Shown: positions 27,801-39,059 of the stretch, piece after piece
Numbering within the stretch: position 1 is the stretch's first letter
How the letters are laid out: every line of letters begins with the position of its first letter
Source of the DNA: Elysia chlorotica
Taxonomy: Eukaryota; Mollusca; Gastropoda; Plakobranchidae
Assembly: GCA_003991915.1 (NCBI GenBank)
Contig: RQTK01001016.1
Location: 52,272-116,271 of the forward strand
DNA: 64,000 nt
Reading direction: 5' to 3'
Program-made: the position numbers and the translations under genes
The notes under the pieces: model-generated
The model's input: the letters and a program-made list of their open reading frames with translations, nothing else
Told to the model about the DNA's origin: nothing
Databases searched by the model: none

Positions 27801-30800
27801 CCCTCAGGCTGCATATAGAAATTATATTATTATTTAAGTGGTATGTAAGGGATATTATGTAAATATTTAAGCTTGTCCCAAACTCTTTGCCACAGCGTTG
27901 GGATCCAACAGTAAAGGTTAGGATTCTGATATTTCTTAGCAAACATCATAATGAGGAAGGTTGCCATTACCCACACCATCACACTTTACTCTCTGGGAAC
28001 CACAGTTTCTAATTATTCACTGGGTTTGTCACAGACGTTTCACAAATCGGTTCGTCCATCTGTTAGCTCAATGCCCAAACCGTTACCCCAACCGAACCCC
28101 CTATAAAGTAGCCTTTACATAAGAATGCTGACCTATCACAGATGAGGTGGTCCCTCCAGGGGTTCCCACAGTGGAGAGAGCAGGCCCATTGTTGCCTGCA
28201 CTGGTGACAAAGATCACACCCTTCTCATTCACAGCCTCGTTGATGAGATCTATCACACGGCTGCATAGGTTAGAGAGAGAAAAAAAGAAGATCCAATTAA
28301 TTTATGACTTTTTCATCCAACAGTTTTTTTATTTTGGTGATAAATTAGTTTTTTCAATAATTGTACATTAATATGTAAAAAAATACAAAAAGGAAAAAGA
28401 AAAGAAAAAAAAAATGCTTTAAGATTAAGGTAATTGAATTGTTAAGTCAAGAAGTAAAAAAGTGTTGAATGCTTATTCAGCTGACCTACCCAGTATTGCA
28501 CACATTAGCTGCTTCTCCATAACTGTAGTTGATCAAATCTATCTTGTTTTCCATCACATATTTCATCTGATCAAAACAAAGAAGAAAAGATTAATATGGA
28601 CAAATGCCACAATTAACTTGTAATAAAACATGGCACTGTACGCAAGTAAACAAATAAGAATATAAAATGTTAGCACTAATATATCATACCTAACACCAAA
28701 GTGATCAAATAAATGGAAACACCTAATTAAAAGTCTCGCTGTCAAATCAATTTTAGCAGCTTTCAGAGAATAGAACCTTTTAAAAATCCAAATATAGAAC
28801 TATATCAATTATCTAACAATCTTAATCTAAATAATCTAATTCCGTGAGGAAAGGAGTTCAATGGCTGAGATGTGAATTGATTCTAGGAGATCCTAATATT
28901 CCAATATAAACATCTATTTCTCACTAACGACACAAAGAGCAACCTATGCACTGAATTCTCAAAGAAGCACTAAGATCTTCTTAAGATGCTAATTATAGGA
29001 CAAACTATGTACTGACTGCTCTGATGAGCGCTGTGCCAGTCTCCATTGAGCCAAGTCGAGTATCCCCGATCTTAAGGCCCACAACTTGTGCCCCAGGAGC
29101 AATGCCGTTGTAGTCTGGATGAAGCGGGAAGTTGCCAGCAGCAATGCACGCAACATGAGTGCCATGTGACCCTGTTTCATGGATGGAAGTGTAGGGATTT
29201 TCAATTATGAGCTCAACAATTTAACATATTGAAATTATAGATGATAGACCTTATCATTTCACTATGGACGAAGTGTACGGATTAGATTATGAACTCCCCA
29301 ATCAATCAAGGAAATTATAAGCCACGGATAGATGATCATCAAAAGTATAGATTGATTGGTTCTTTTTTTTTATTTTGCTTTTTCTTTCATTGAACTCCTT
29401 GCTCTGAAATCTTAAATCTTGAACTTGATTAAAAATTACTATGTATAGACAGAACAGACTTTAAATGCAGAGCTGGTGTAAAAAACAGCAATCATGATAT
29501 TACCACCCTAGACATTTACATTTTAAGCTCTCCTTATAATAATTTATTATTATTTTAATCTCAATGTTTACCTATGTATACATCTCTAGCGCCAATCTAA
29601 ACACAGTTTCTATATAAAATTAAAGAAATACAATCAGATCAATGTAGATCAAGTAGGTATTATCTCTGATCTATTATCAACAGAAATGATTCAAATCTCT
29701 ATCCAGCAAATACTGTATGTTAAAACATCATCTTGAAGATTAGCATAGTCAACCCATAATGCAATGCTGGGACAAAACTTTACATAAATTTTGGACAGGA
29801 ACAAAATAATTCAAAACAATTATTGAAATAAGTACCTGCATTTGTACAAATTTCTAACATGTTCCCGTCATCATATATGTTCACAGAGTAGGTCATCATA
29901 TCTGAAATAATTAAAAATATTTAATGGCAAGATATTGATATCATTCAGAATTTTCTGATGCTGAGATTAAGAAAACTTATGTTTCAAAGGAAACAAAAAA
30001 TAATGAATACACTAATCAACGAAGGAAGATCGAAGAGTCCTCTTTTAAAAATTGTATTTAGTTTACCTTCTATAAAGAAGAAATTTGTGAATGAAACTGA
30101 AGATCTCTAAGCTGGCTTTATGTTTTCTACAATACTGGGTTGTTGTTTTTTTTATTCAATTTCAACAAAGCATAATAAACTTCTACACCTGAGATTATAA
30201 AAATTTTAAAATTTAATAAATTTTTCTCATGTAAGCAAAGCAATGTAAATTGAGTCAGAATATTTGCATATATAAGAATGACATTTTTTTTTCTGATCTG
30301 AATAATCCAAATGATAAAACAGGATTGTGCCATACAAAGGACTCTTTCGCAAAGAGAAGCACAGAAAAGAAGGAGGTAGAGGCCTAAATCAGAGGAGTAC
30401 ATTCTGCACACAGACTATTGAGGGAGCATAGGGGTCTAGTGGTAAAAACCATACTTTCTATGAGCGGCAAGGCGATTAGGTGCTTATGATCTTCAAATTG
30501 GGGGTTCCAATTCTCCAATGCGCAATCATTTGCCTTAATGCCTACTTCTAACCGCTGTGGATTCATACCTGTAAATCTCTTTTAAAAGTGTATAATAGAC
30601 ACAGCCTACAGAGTTTAGGAACATTAAGCAAATAAGGATGCCAAGACTCACCAGCTTGGCTGATTGTGCCATACTCCTGCTTGAGCTTGAAAGGGGAGAG
30701 AACTGTACATGAGCTGAGGTCACCAGTTTCTGTTGTGTCCATGCAGGCCCTGGGGGGTGGACAAAAAATAATATAACAGTTACATAATCCTTTAAAAAAA

Positions 30801-33605
30801 AATTGGAAAATCGAAACAGGCCACATTTTTAGAGACAAATCGGAATGACTCCCATTTAATTTCAATAAATGTAAAAGGAATGTGTCTTGATATTGCTAAA
30901 TAATGGTCTGTCTCAAATCAGTAATTTTTAGAAATATGAAACTGTTGAAAATTGAATCTGTTTATATGTAGCTCATTTTAACATAATTTTTTTTTTTAAT
31001 CAGACACAGACAGCTTCTCTGGTTATAGAACAGAAAGATGGGCAATTATTCAAAGAGTTTTGTGGTGAATCAGTGTTATTTTGGCCTATCTGTCAAATAG
31101 ACACTTATATAAGCAAGGTGACCATATATCTATTTTTGGTGTTTCACTCAACACAGAGAAACATACTTCCTTATTTTGGTCTATCTGTCAAATAGACACT
31201 TATGTAAGCAAGATTTTTGGTACATTTCATTCAACACAGAGTAACATACTTCCTTAATTTGGTCTATCTGTCAAATAGACACTTATGTAAGCAAGGTGAC
31301 GATATATCTATTTTTGGTATTTCATTCAACACAGAGTAACATACTTCCATGACGATCCATCATGGAAAACCACACAGTCATACACAGCTCCACGTTCAGG
31401 GTATTTCTTGTCGAGCGAGTTGAGGATGTCTACTTTGGCCTGCAAGTCCTCCCTCTCTGTTCTGTCTTCCTGTGGTTGATGAGGTTCATCATACATTAGG
31501 ACATCACACGAACAGATAACACAAATTGGTGTTTAAAAAGACTGAAGTAGTAGGTGGTTGTATTAGGAAAAAAATTTAGTTAAATTGAAACCCTTAGAAC
31601 AAGGGTGCCTTGTACATGTGGATTCATTCTTTTGTGACTGGCCATCAGTCGTTGGAAAAGAATGAAATTAAAATCTACCAAATTGCACTTAATAATAATA
31701 TTATTGGCAATTTAAATAATTAATTTTCCATTAGAAAAAAGCGTGAACTGAGCTTGACTTTAAGCTAATTTAGAAATATCTGTACACCACTGCATTCCAA
31801 CAAGTCAATCATTGTAAAAACAAAAAAGAAAATGTCCAGATTGTTTCAACTTATGTTTAAAAAAATTTGAAGAATCCAGTACCCTTTCACTGTCAATAAC
31901 AATAATGATAAAATCTTAAAATAAACCATATACCAAAAAGATGAAAAAAATGTACATACGATGGTTGTAGGGTTTGGATGAGCCGTCTCAAAAACTTCCA
32001 GTGCTCTAAGAGCCTCTGTAAGAGCAGCTCTGTGTTGTGGCTGCCACACCTTTTCTCTGGCCTCATTACCTACACGCTCCCTGAGAGGTTTGGGAAATAA
32101 ATCATAGGAGGCCTTGAGACCGATGTGAAACTTTCCACTGGGCACTGTCCATGACCCAGGGATCTGGTTGGAAAAAGAGAAAATAGAAGTTTAATATAAA
32201 TAAAAAGCATATTAATTTGTTTTAATGACGCTAGAAATATCACCTAAAACATGAAGGACAGTTTGGATAAAATACAAAAGTTTAAAATAAAAATAATTTA
32301 ATGATGAAAAAAAAAAAAACTTAAAATTTTAAAGGAACTTGAGAGAAAATGCAATTGCCATTGTCATTTAATAGTGAGGTAACATAAAAAAGATTATGAC
32401 AGATTTTTTGTTTGCTAAATTAGATGGTCACGTGAATAAATTCATAATCAATAACCTGAACAGAAGAAACGCCAAAATAACTGTACAGGTTGGTAGCCTG
32501 GTTATAAAAATTATTTTAAAATCCACTACTTCTAAATCACTAATACTTGAAACTTTTGATAGCGTTTTTCTCAAAAGTATAGATGTAGCCTCCTTTAATG
32601 TCATCTTAAGAAATATATATATAATAATGAAATCAGCTTACTTACAGTTAATTGCCGACCTGTAAGGCCTGTGATTTTGCCATCCACTGGAGTGACTATT
32701 GTACTTGTGTCAACATCTCCAGATCCTGTGCAGTCAACCAAATCAATCACTTTAGGCTTTGAATCTGACGTGATCTGGGGAAGTGAACAGCATTATTTTT
32801 AAAATATTTTTTGAAATTTCACAACTGTGATGTCCAGACAGGGCTGAGAAAGAGGGAAACAAGCAGCTAAAACAGAAAAACAGTTGTTTTTTTCTTACAT
32901 CTGCGAATTTAGTTTCCTGCTTTAAACCTGAAAGAGACAAAGATGAACAAGATTTTTATTTAAATGAGGAATAAGGCTAAGAACAGATGAATTTGAGTCT
33001 ATAGGTTAAAGATTCTCAGCCCTGTCAGACTACTGGTTTGACAGGTAAGAAAGTGCTAAAACACTAAATAATAATTTTCGAACTCGCATTAACATCCAAC
33101 GTCAGCACTATATAGGCTATATTGTGGACAGACCCCAAGATTTTGAGGATCATTCATGGCTTCGTTTCCATTTCAATAATTATAATTGTGCTTCATTTGT
33201 TGAACTTGCCTTCATTTTTGTGCATTATACAAAAGAAACGTTTTTTTACAAGACAAAATCGTAGGCATCTACTGTTCTGAAAGAGGAAGAAATACATTTG
33301 GATCTATATCTAGATTATAAATGATCTAACAAATAATTGAACAGGCAGACAGGGTTGTAGATTCTCAAGATCTAATCTAGATTCTAGATCTAGATCTCTA
33401 GAATCTAGACCTAGATTATAGACCTCTTAATGTAGATTTTGCTTCACCTGAAGGCCTTGTGCAGCTGGGTCGACTCCTGTGTCCAATATAGCAATTACTA
33501 TACCACGACCATCGACTGTGGGTACTTTGTTATAAAAGAAACAGCACCGGTTTCTTTCTTAGGAAGAATCCCTTCAACTGGAAAAGGTTGGATAGAACTC
33601 GCCAT
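9528..33605 (-). CDS. TPP2: Tripeptidyl-peptidase 2, 29-exon gene
   Basis: Giant cytosolic serine exopeptidase of the subtilase family that releases tripeptides from N-termini of oligopeptides downstream of the proteasome. Coding exons in transcript order: 33448-33605, 32646-32774, 31960-32163, 31345-31469, 30652-30749, 29836-29901, 29017-29171, 28490-28566, 28133-28260, 27218-27317, 26635-26768, 25917-26047, 24963-25137, 24191-24348, 23721-23797, 22963-23069, 22298-22452, 21512-21628, 20596-20696, 19599-19698, 18877-19014 (or twin 18152-18289), 17283-17527, 16935-17013, 13169-13332, 12638-12752, 12100-12230, 10905-11088, 10297-10419, 9528-9617. All junctions are GT-AG and reading phase is kept throughout. 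Exons sum to 3764 nt, one short of 1255 codons (1254 aa plus stop; human about 1249 aa), which matches one missing base in exon 1. Catalytic residues: Asp in ILDTGVD (about D42), His in SHGTHVA (about H263), oxyanion Asn in SAGNNGP (about 361), Ser in NGTSMSSP (about S448). The C-terminus ends YRPF. Identification is by recalled similarity to human TPP2 along the whole length. Confidence 0.96.
11071..11355 (-). repeat. 97-bp tandem repeat covering the TPP2 exon 27 acceptor
   Basis: Three units start at 11071, 11168 and 11265. The first unit includes 18 nt of coding exon 27 (ends at 11088) plus its acceptor; the other two are intronic copies that keep the CCACAG/CGAGATGGAG junction (one has CATCCACAG). 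Each unit therefore carries a potential 3' splice site upstream of the real one. Confidence 0.85.
11490..11735 (-). mobile_element. SINE copy, near full length, TPP2 intron 26
   Basis: Reverse-oriented copy: tail (GTTGGTTTAACGTCC) at low coordinates, then the body, then a tRNA-like head near 11680-11735 (CCTTTTGCGTCGGAAGCCGA). Same family as the 53017 element. Confidence 0.85.
14503..14574 (-). CDS. TPP2: Candidate cassette exon of TPP2
   Basis: In the 3.6-kb intron between exons 23 and 24 lies a 72-nt open block flanked by a TGTGTTGAGTGTAG acceptor and an AAG|GTCAAT donor. It is phase 0-0, like the exon 23/24 junction, so its inclusion would insert 24 residues ([12 protein letters not shown] then [12 protein letters not shown]) after about residue 986 without changing frame. 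The site lies just before the Lys-rich linker of the C-terminal region. From memory, mammalian TPP2 also has a short alternative in-frame insert, but I could not check that it is in the same place. The donor is weak, and chance is possible. Confidence 0.4.
15600..15960. repeat. Purine-rich low-complexity block in TPP2 intron 23
   Basis: Plus strand is strongly GA-rich, with repeated blocks such as AATTGAAGAAT(T/C) and a short GT run near 15867. No coding potential recognised. It lies in the large intron between exons 23 and 24. Confidence 0.6.
17107..17201. repeat. (TTA)n microsatellite, TPP2 intron 22
   Basis: An almost perfect TTA/ATT array of about 95 bp, 80 bp from exon 22. The tyrosine-run reading frame across it is an artefact. 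Confidence 0.95.
18152..18289 (-). CDS. TPP2: TPP2 exon 21, 3' copy of a duplicated exon
   Basis: It encodes exactly the same 46 residues as the exon at 18877-19014. I count three nucleotide differences, all at third codon positions (Lys AAG/AAA, Ser TCT/TCA, Pro CCA/CCG). Acceptor and donor match those of the other copy. The surrounding intron is also duplicated but has diverged more. Which copy is spliced in cannot be read from the DNA. Confidence 0.88.
18877..19014 (-). CDS. TPP2: TPP2 exon 21, 5' copy of a duplicated exon
   Basis: This 138-nt phase 0-0 exon encodes 46 residues (about 833-878) beginning [17 protein letters not shown] and ending GDAYPGQ, matching human LLYESEFDSQLW...GDAYPHQ in the TPP2 C-terminal region. 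It has a TAG acceptor and a GTGTGT donor. A second copy lies about 725 bp downstream in the gene. Either copy alone joins exon 20 to exon 22 in frame; using both would add a 46-residue tandem repeat and also stay in frame. Confidence 0.88.
21777..21990. repeat. About 104-bp tandem duplication in TPP2 intron 17
   Basis: Two adjacent copies both run from AAAAGT(G/A)CTTGGGTC to TAAAGTCTTCCTGTAAAG; the second has a short insertion. It is noncoding and lies upstream of exon 18 in transcript order. Confidence 0.8.
23111..23410. repeat. About 36-bp minisatellite in TPP2 intron 15
   Basis: Repeated unit of the form ATTCAGGATGTACAGGTGCAA followed by TACNNTAGATTTAC. One copy is at about 23112-23148 and four or more adjacent, progressively diverged copies lie at 23258-23410. 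Confidence 0.75.
25160..25232 (+). mobile_element. SINE tail fragment, TPP2 intron 12
   Basis: CAGATGTTAGTCTTGGAGAC, TGTCCACAATATAGCCTATA and GGACGTTAATCAACCAAATT. It lies about 23 nt from the exon 13 acceptor (25137). Confidence 0.7.
31078..31348 (-). repeat. Tandem repeat covering the TPP2 exon 4 donor
   Basis: Three units of about 83-95 bp (31078-31170, 31171-31253, 31254-31348) share CTATCTGTCAAATAGACACT and CAACACAGAG..AACATACTTCC. The unit boundary falls on the last four bases of exon 4, so the donor string GGAA|GTATGTT is present three times: once at the real exon end and twice within the intron. Confidence 0.8.
33085..33146 (-). mobile_element. SINE tail fragment, TPP2 intron 1
   Basis: CATTAACATCCAACGTCAGC, ACTATATAGGCTATATTGTG, ACAGACCCCAAGA; reverse orientation. 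Confidence 0.7.
33448..33605 (-). CDS. TPP2: TPP2 exon 1 with an apparent 1-base frameshift
   Basis: The start codon at 33605 opens [20 protein letters not shown], which matches the TPP2 N-terminus (LLPKKETGA in human). The frame runs through KYPQ and then breaks. One extra base after CAGT would give KYPQYDGRG, the family consensus, followed by [18 protein letters not shown] with the catalytic Asp and a good GT donor (GTGAAG). As written, the first frame reaches a stop just after the break. The other 28 exons are intact and in phase, so a sequencing or assembly error, or a rare allele, is more likely than a dead gene. Confidence 0.85.
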
Positions 33606-33760
33606 CTTGAATGATGCGGCGGAAATGAAACTCTCATATCATCACACGAGAGTTCCACTCTAGGATCTAAGCAACCGTAAACTTCCGGGGGCGGTGTCAT
33701 AGCGGGAAGTGTGGGCCGTGTAAGACCTGTTTTACAGGTTAATAATTTACGAATATGGTA
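33606..33760 (-). promoter_or_regulatory. TPP2 5'UTR and proximal promoter region
   Basis: Upstream of the TPP2 start the minus strand contains an ETS-type element (CCGGAAGT, at 33669-33694) and a second GGGAAGTG-like site further up. ETS motifs are common at TATA-less housekeeping promoters. The 26-bp block at 33669-33694 recurs exactly, inverted, at 6267-6292. The transcription start is not determinable here. Confidence 0.5.
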
Positions 33761-33911
33761 GATCAATGGTATCATCGTCAAAATGACAAACGATCATTCT
33801 ATTTTAACGGGCTAAATTTGGTTGCATTAGGTTGCCTTTTGTTTTCCACTAATTGCAGCACCAAAACCTAAGTGTGCTTCTATCTTGCATATTCCTTCTC
33901 TAGCCTCTGTC

Positions 33912-34014
33912 TACGGCTGTAAGTTACAACATCGCGGTGTCTTACAACCAAGAAAATGCGAATAAGAAGGCTTTCTACGAGTTGCAAGCTACTACAACGA
34001 TATACTTACGGCCC
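33912..34014. mobile_element. MITE-like element, copy 4
   Basis: About 103 bp. Left end ACGGCTGTAAGTTACAACAT, right end (reverse strand) GGGCCGTAAGTATATCGTTG. The core AATAAGAAGGCTT is the reverse complement of the core in copy 1, so this copy is inverted. It lies about 220 bp upstream of the TPP2 promoter block. Confidence 0.6.
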
Positions 34015-34164
34015 TACTCAAGTTGGGTGGGCTCCTGATTCAAGAGCCAGCTATAAAACGCACTTAAACCAGAGTGACAATCTTAGCCTAGTCACTCTCT
34101 AGTCAACTTTGGGAGCGCTATAGATATTTGTGGGCTTAAAGATTCAACAAATTAGTGTTCTTTC

Positions 34165-35130
<966 letters not shown>

Positions 35131-35284
35131 CTTTCCAAGCTGCTATGTCTTTTCCGGTGCCCAAAGCATTTCAATGTTCTTTATTTGGTGCTATTTTATT
35201 TATTTCCACCGAGCATTTGCCCTGTGATAAGTCAAAAACTTATTTACCCCATGATTGGTCAGTAATTATTGATTTCCCCATTTC

Positions 35285-35445
35285 GTCCTCTACTATTTGG
35301 CTCGATATCAGTGTCATTGCGACAGGATGTAACATGAGCCATGGCATCGCCGCACTATCTGTGTGGCAGCACTTAAAATTGTCAGACTTTAGTCTTAGGA
35401 CCCGTCTACAAAAAGCCTATGTAGTGCCGAGGTTAAAAGCGTACA
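35285..35445 (+). mobile_element. SINE body fragment, intergenic
   Basis: Contains TGTGTGGCAGCACTTAAAAT, TGTCAGACTTTAGTCTTAGG and a tail remnant (AGTGCCGAGGTTAAAAGCG). The head is missing. Confidence 0.65.
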
Positions 35446-35449
35446 GTAA

Positions 35450-36970
35450 AATTATATACACGCCTAGGGTTGTGTTTACAAACAGTTTATCAAATTTTGG
35501 AAGGCGCACAAGGGGTCGCGAGTTGATCGACGAAAAGCTTGAGGCATAAACGTAATTCTTCGCCTTCGAGAAAATTACTTCAGAATGTCATAAAGAAAAG
35601 GAGAAAAGGCTTCAATACAAAACTGAATACACATTAAATGTAAATAATTCCAAGCAGAAGAGATTTAAAAGCTGTTCAAAACTTTAAGATATGCTACTTG
35701 AATGGACAGTCTAAGAAAAAAGGAAGACTAAGGATTTGCTTAGTGATTGATAACGATCTAGGTAATTATTTCGCGTAAGATTATATGACCCTAAGGATAC
35801 AAGTATGTATAGCGAAGCTTGCATTATTTGGTTACACAAAATTACGGCCCTATATCTATAGCTCCAATAGCAAAGCCGTACAATACATCGACGAGTTTAT
35901 CTTTCGAATCGACAGAGTCATTTTCTTTGTCAAACAAGTGTATTTCTTTTACACCACCCACCACCTATTAGGAACGAATTTTAAAATCAACAGCTGCCTC
36001 TTTAAAACAAACAACAAAGAACTAGTCTTTTAAACGCAAACAACTAAAAGAGATTGTTCAATTATCGGAGACTCAAATTTTAACGTTGACGTGTTTTTTT
36101 CCAGATCGAGATGCCTCAAAATTAAAAACTGCGCTCAGGGAGCTACAGTTTTTTCAGCATAATTATCACAGGCCCAATGCACATATCTCTACACACAAAG
36201 AACGGAGTGTCAACCAATTGGCGACAATTTTCTTGAAAACTATTTCAGAAACTAGCAATCTCATATCAGATCCTTCCGTTGTTTTGTGAACATAGCACCT
36301 GGAAAATTTGGTATTTAAATTAAACCTTCTCTTTCATTATTATTGAGATCATCATTACTTCATTATAGTCATCCATCTAATTCTCCTAATTTTATTTTTC
36401 ATCCCCCTCCTCCTCCTTCCCTCAAACATCGACGTTATCACTATCACTTCCAATGATTTTGAACCAGTGAATGGAAGTGGACAGACATTCGGTATTCGCG
36501 GTAATGGACCTACATGTTTCCAATATCGCCTCCGAAATAGGAGTTAAATTCGCCCCCCACAACACTGGGGCTGTTAAGTAAAACTTCAGTTTTTCCCCCC
36601 CTCCCCACGCGTCGGAACCGAGGTTATCTGGTATCCTCGGTCGAACCCATTGTTCTACCCAGGGGCTACTGCGCCTGTTTAAGACATTGGATGTTATGCG
36701 ATAACGTCGCCCATAACGGAAACAAAAACAATAGGTAACGGACTAGGTAAGGCTCAAACGGGCTTCAATTATAGCTCTATACTAGACTGGAATATCCAAT
36801 TGGGTCATTTCCTTCCGGGTTCGATGGTCCATCAGACTGGTCTGTCTTTATTAGTCGGATTGGTTTCAGTGCAACATGATACCAATTTGTATTACCCATT
36901 TCCCTTGTAGATCTCCGTGAGCCACCATTTGTGTATTATGTTTCCAGCAACATTAATAGATATTACAAAA
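35450..36970. other. Intergenic, nothing recognised
   Basis: Moderately AT-rich sequence with short open frames that match no family I know (for example 35785-36033 and 36086-36289 on the plus strand). No SINE or clear repeat. Confidence 0.5.
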
Positions 36971-36976
36971 GAAGTG

Positions 36977-36979
<3 letters not shown>

Positions 36980-37046
<67 letters not shown>
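36980..37046. repeat. (GA)n microsatellite
   Basis: About 33 GA units in the region between TPP2 and ACSL. Confidence 0.95.
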
Positions 37047-37051
<5 letters not shown>

Positions 37052-37252
37052 CACATGGGGAAGAGGAAAGAGCAACTTCAATAGTGAGTGTGTGTGACTG
37101 AGTGTGAGTGGGAAAACCAAAGACAAAGTATTTAATAAGAACTACCTCTATACCTATTGAAGATGAAGAACATTTAAATCAACATTACAATACCAATGCT
37201 CACGAATTAAAATAATATCAAAGTCGTTTGTCTTTTGAGTTTCTTGCTAGGC

Positions 37253-37500
37253 TTGCTTCCAATACATTATATAGGCTATATTGCGGATGAGTCCCAAGAT
37301 TAAAATCAGATCAGTTTAAGCTCTGCCAACGACAAACAGTGCCTATATACCATGACTAATATTCCAGTGGTTCATATTCTACTGACACCCACCAAACCAG
37401 TAGGGAGACGAAATCGAGCAAAAAAAGTATTTTTAACCGACCGAGGTTTCGAACTATTGATCTACCGTACCGATTAGGAGTACATCGCTTCACCATTTGC
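37253..37500 (-). mobile_element. Old SINE copy, intergenic
   Basis: Reverse-oriented and diverged: TATATAGGCTATATTGCGGA, ACCAAACCAGTAGGGAGACG and a head with GAGGTTTCGAACTATTGATC. Confidence 0.65.
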
Positions 37501-37977
37501 GTAACAAATATATTAACGCTTTGAGTATAAATAAATGCATTTGACTTGTTTGAAATACCTGTGGTCTAAATTTAAATTATACCTGATAAGTAATTATACT
37601 GCATTTCAAATGAACGTTATACAGTTAATTTTTTTGAAGACAAAAAGTTTCTTTGTATACTTTGAAACGATGTAAACATATTTGCTATCTTCGTACAATT
37701 TGTTTGAAAATCTTAGGGCATTTTATTTTACAATATAAATACAATTAAAAGCGATAAAAGTACAAATACGGTTCGCCTTTATTCACCTTACTTCCTATTT
37801 ATCCCTTAGTCTAAATGCCCGTTGGGGATGATCGGTCAATCACTTTTTTTTTCGACCTTTCTGTTTTCAGCCCTTCGAAGGACTTCGCCCAGCCTTAAAC
37901 ATGTCCATTCTGCTATCTTGTCTTCCCATCTCTTTTGCCGAATTTGCGCAGTATTAGTATAATGATGCCAAAAAACA

Positions 37978-38246
37978 TAGGGGCTGAAGTGGTAGAGCGT
38001 TGGTCTCCAGATCTGGAGTACCGAGGTTCGATTCCCACGACAGATTTATTTTTCCAATTTCGTCCCCTGTAACTGGTTGGGTCCGTGTCAGTATAATATG
38101 ACGGGCTGAGACAGAAGTTATGGTTTCCTCGCTCTCTTTTGTGTGTGGCAGCACATCAAATTGGCAAACGTCTATCTTGTGGCCCGTCCACAAAATAGCC
38201 TAAATAGTGCTGACGTTGGATGTTAAACCAACTCAACTCAACTCTG
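37978..38246 (+). mobile_element. SINE copy with well-preserved tRNA-like head
   Basis: The head GGGGCTGAAGTGGTAGAGCG and a perfect B box GGTTCGATTCC are followed by the same body and tail as the 53017 element, ending in CTCAACTCAACT. Imperfect flanking duplication GATGCCAAAAAACA / GATGCAAAAACA. Intergenic. A tRNA gene was considered and rejected because the head continues into the SINE body. Confidence 0.82.
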
Positions 38247-38808
38247 GATGCAAAAACAATACGAGAAACGCAAATTAGTCCATCGATGAAACTGAAAAAA
38301 AGTCCTTCATAACGAGACAAAGAAACAATGACAAACAAAACATAACAGAACTGTGATGCCAATGTTGACTTCTGTGACACCCACGATCAGTAAAAAATGT
38401 ACCAATTTCTATCAATATCCTGTCCAGATTCTTTATTTCTCTCTCCTTTAAGTCATATTCATCACGAATGAAAGCCGTTCTTGATTCTTTTTTCTCAGAG
38501 TAGTAAAATAATGGAAAAAGTAAAACTTTTTGCTGCTAAACTGCAATACAGAGAGAGACTTAGAGTAAAGACTACGAGCATAGTCAAGTTTAGAAAAAGT
38601 ATTTGTATTATGAAAAAGAAGAAAACTATATGTACTAATAATTTAAAAAAATTCACAGTAATACCATAAACTGATGGGCCTGTCAATAAGAACCTTATGA
38701 AGGAGATATTTACCGCATGCTTTAATAAGTTTTTTTTTTAAAGACAATGTTAAGCACAGTATTCAAGGGTTAATGGTGCTTTTATTAGTCATACAAACAA
38801 TATAAAAG

Positions 38809-39055
38809 AATTAATTAACACCAAGTGCTTCCTTTCCCTCCAGCAAGACACACACACATCTCAATAATTATCTCATAAAGAATAATAAGAAGAGCAAACA
38901 CACTGTTGAAACAATTAGTTTTTTTTTTTTAAAAGAATCAATTAACCCCAACTGCTTCCTTTCTCTCCAGCTCGACACACACACACATCTCAGTAATTAT
39001 CTCATAAAGAATAAAAATAAGAGCAAACACATAATTGAAACAATTTTTTTATTAA
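38809..39055. repeat. About 125-bp tandem duplication
   Basis: Two copies share AGAAT(T/C)AATTAAC, TGCTTCCTTTC(C/T)CTCCAG, ACACACACACATCTCA(A/G)TAA and TTATCTCATAAAGAATAA. Intergenic, beyond the ACSL 3' side. Confidence 0.8.
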
Positions 39056-39059
39056 ATAA

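Noticed and set aside
30426-30520. Second tRNA-like stretch (GGTCTAGTGGTAAAAACC)
   Set aside because: No convincing cloverleaf; probably a degraded SINE head, too diverged to annotate.
32905-32940. Possible TPP2 mini-exon reading [10 protein letters not shown]
   Set aside because: Exon 1 (GLQ) joins exon 2 (ITSDSKPK) directly in phase and matches the family; using this block would disrupt the frame.
37981-38045. tRNA gene (TGGTAGAGCG and GGTTCGATTCC boxes)
   Set aside because: The tRNA-like part continues directly into the SINE body and is repeated as the SINE head elsewhere.
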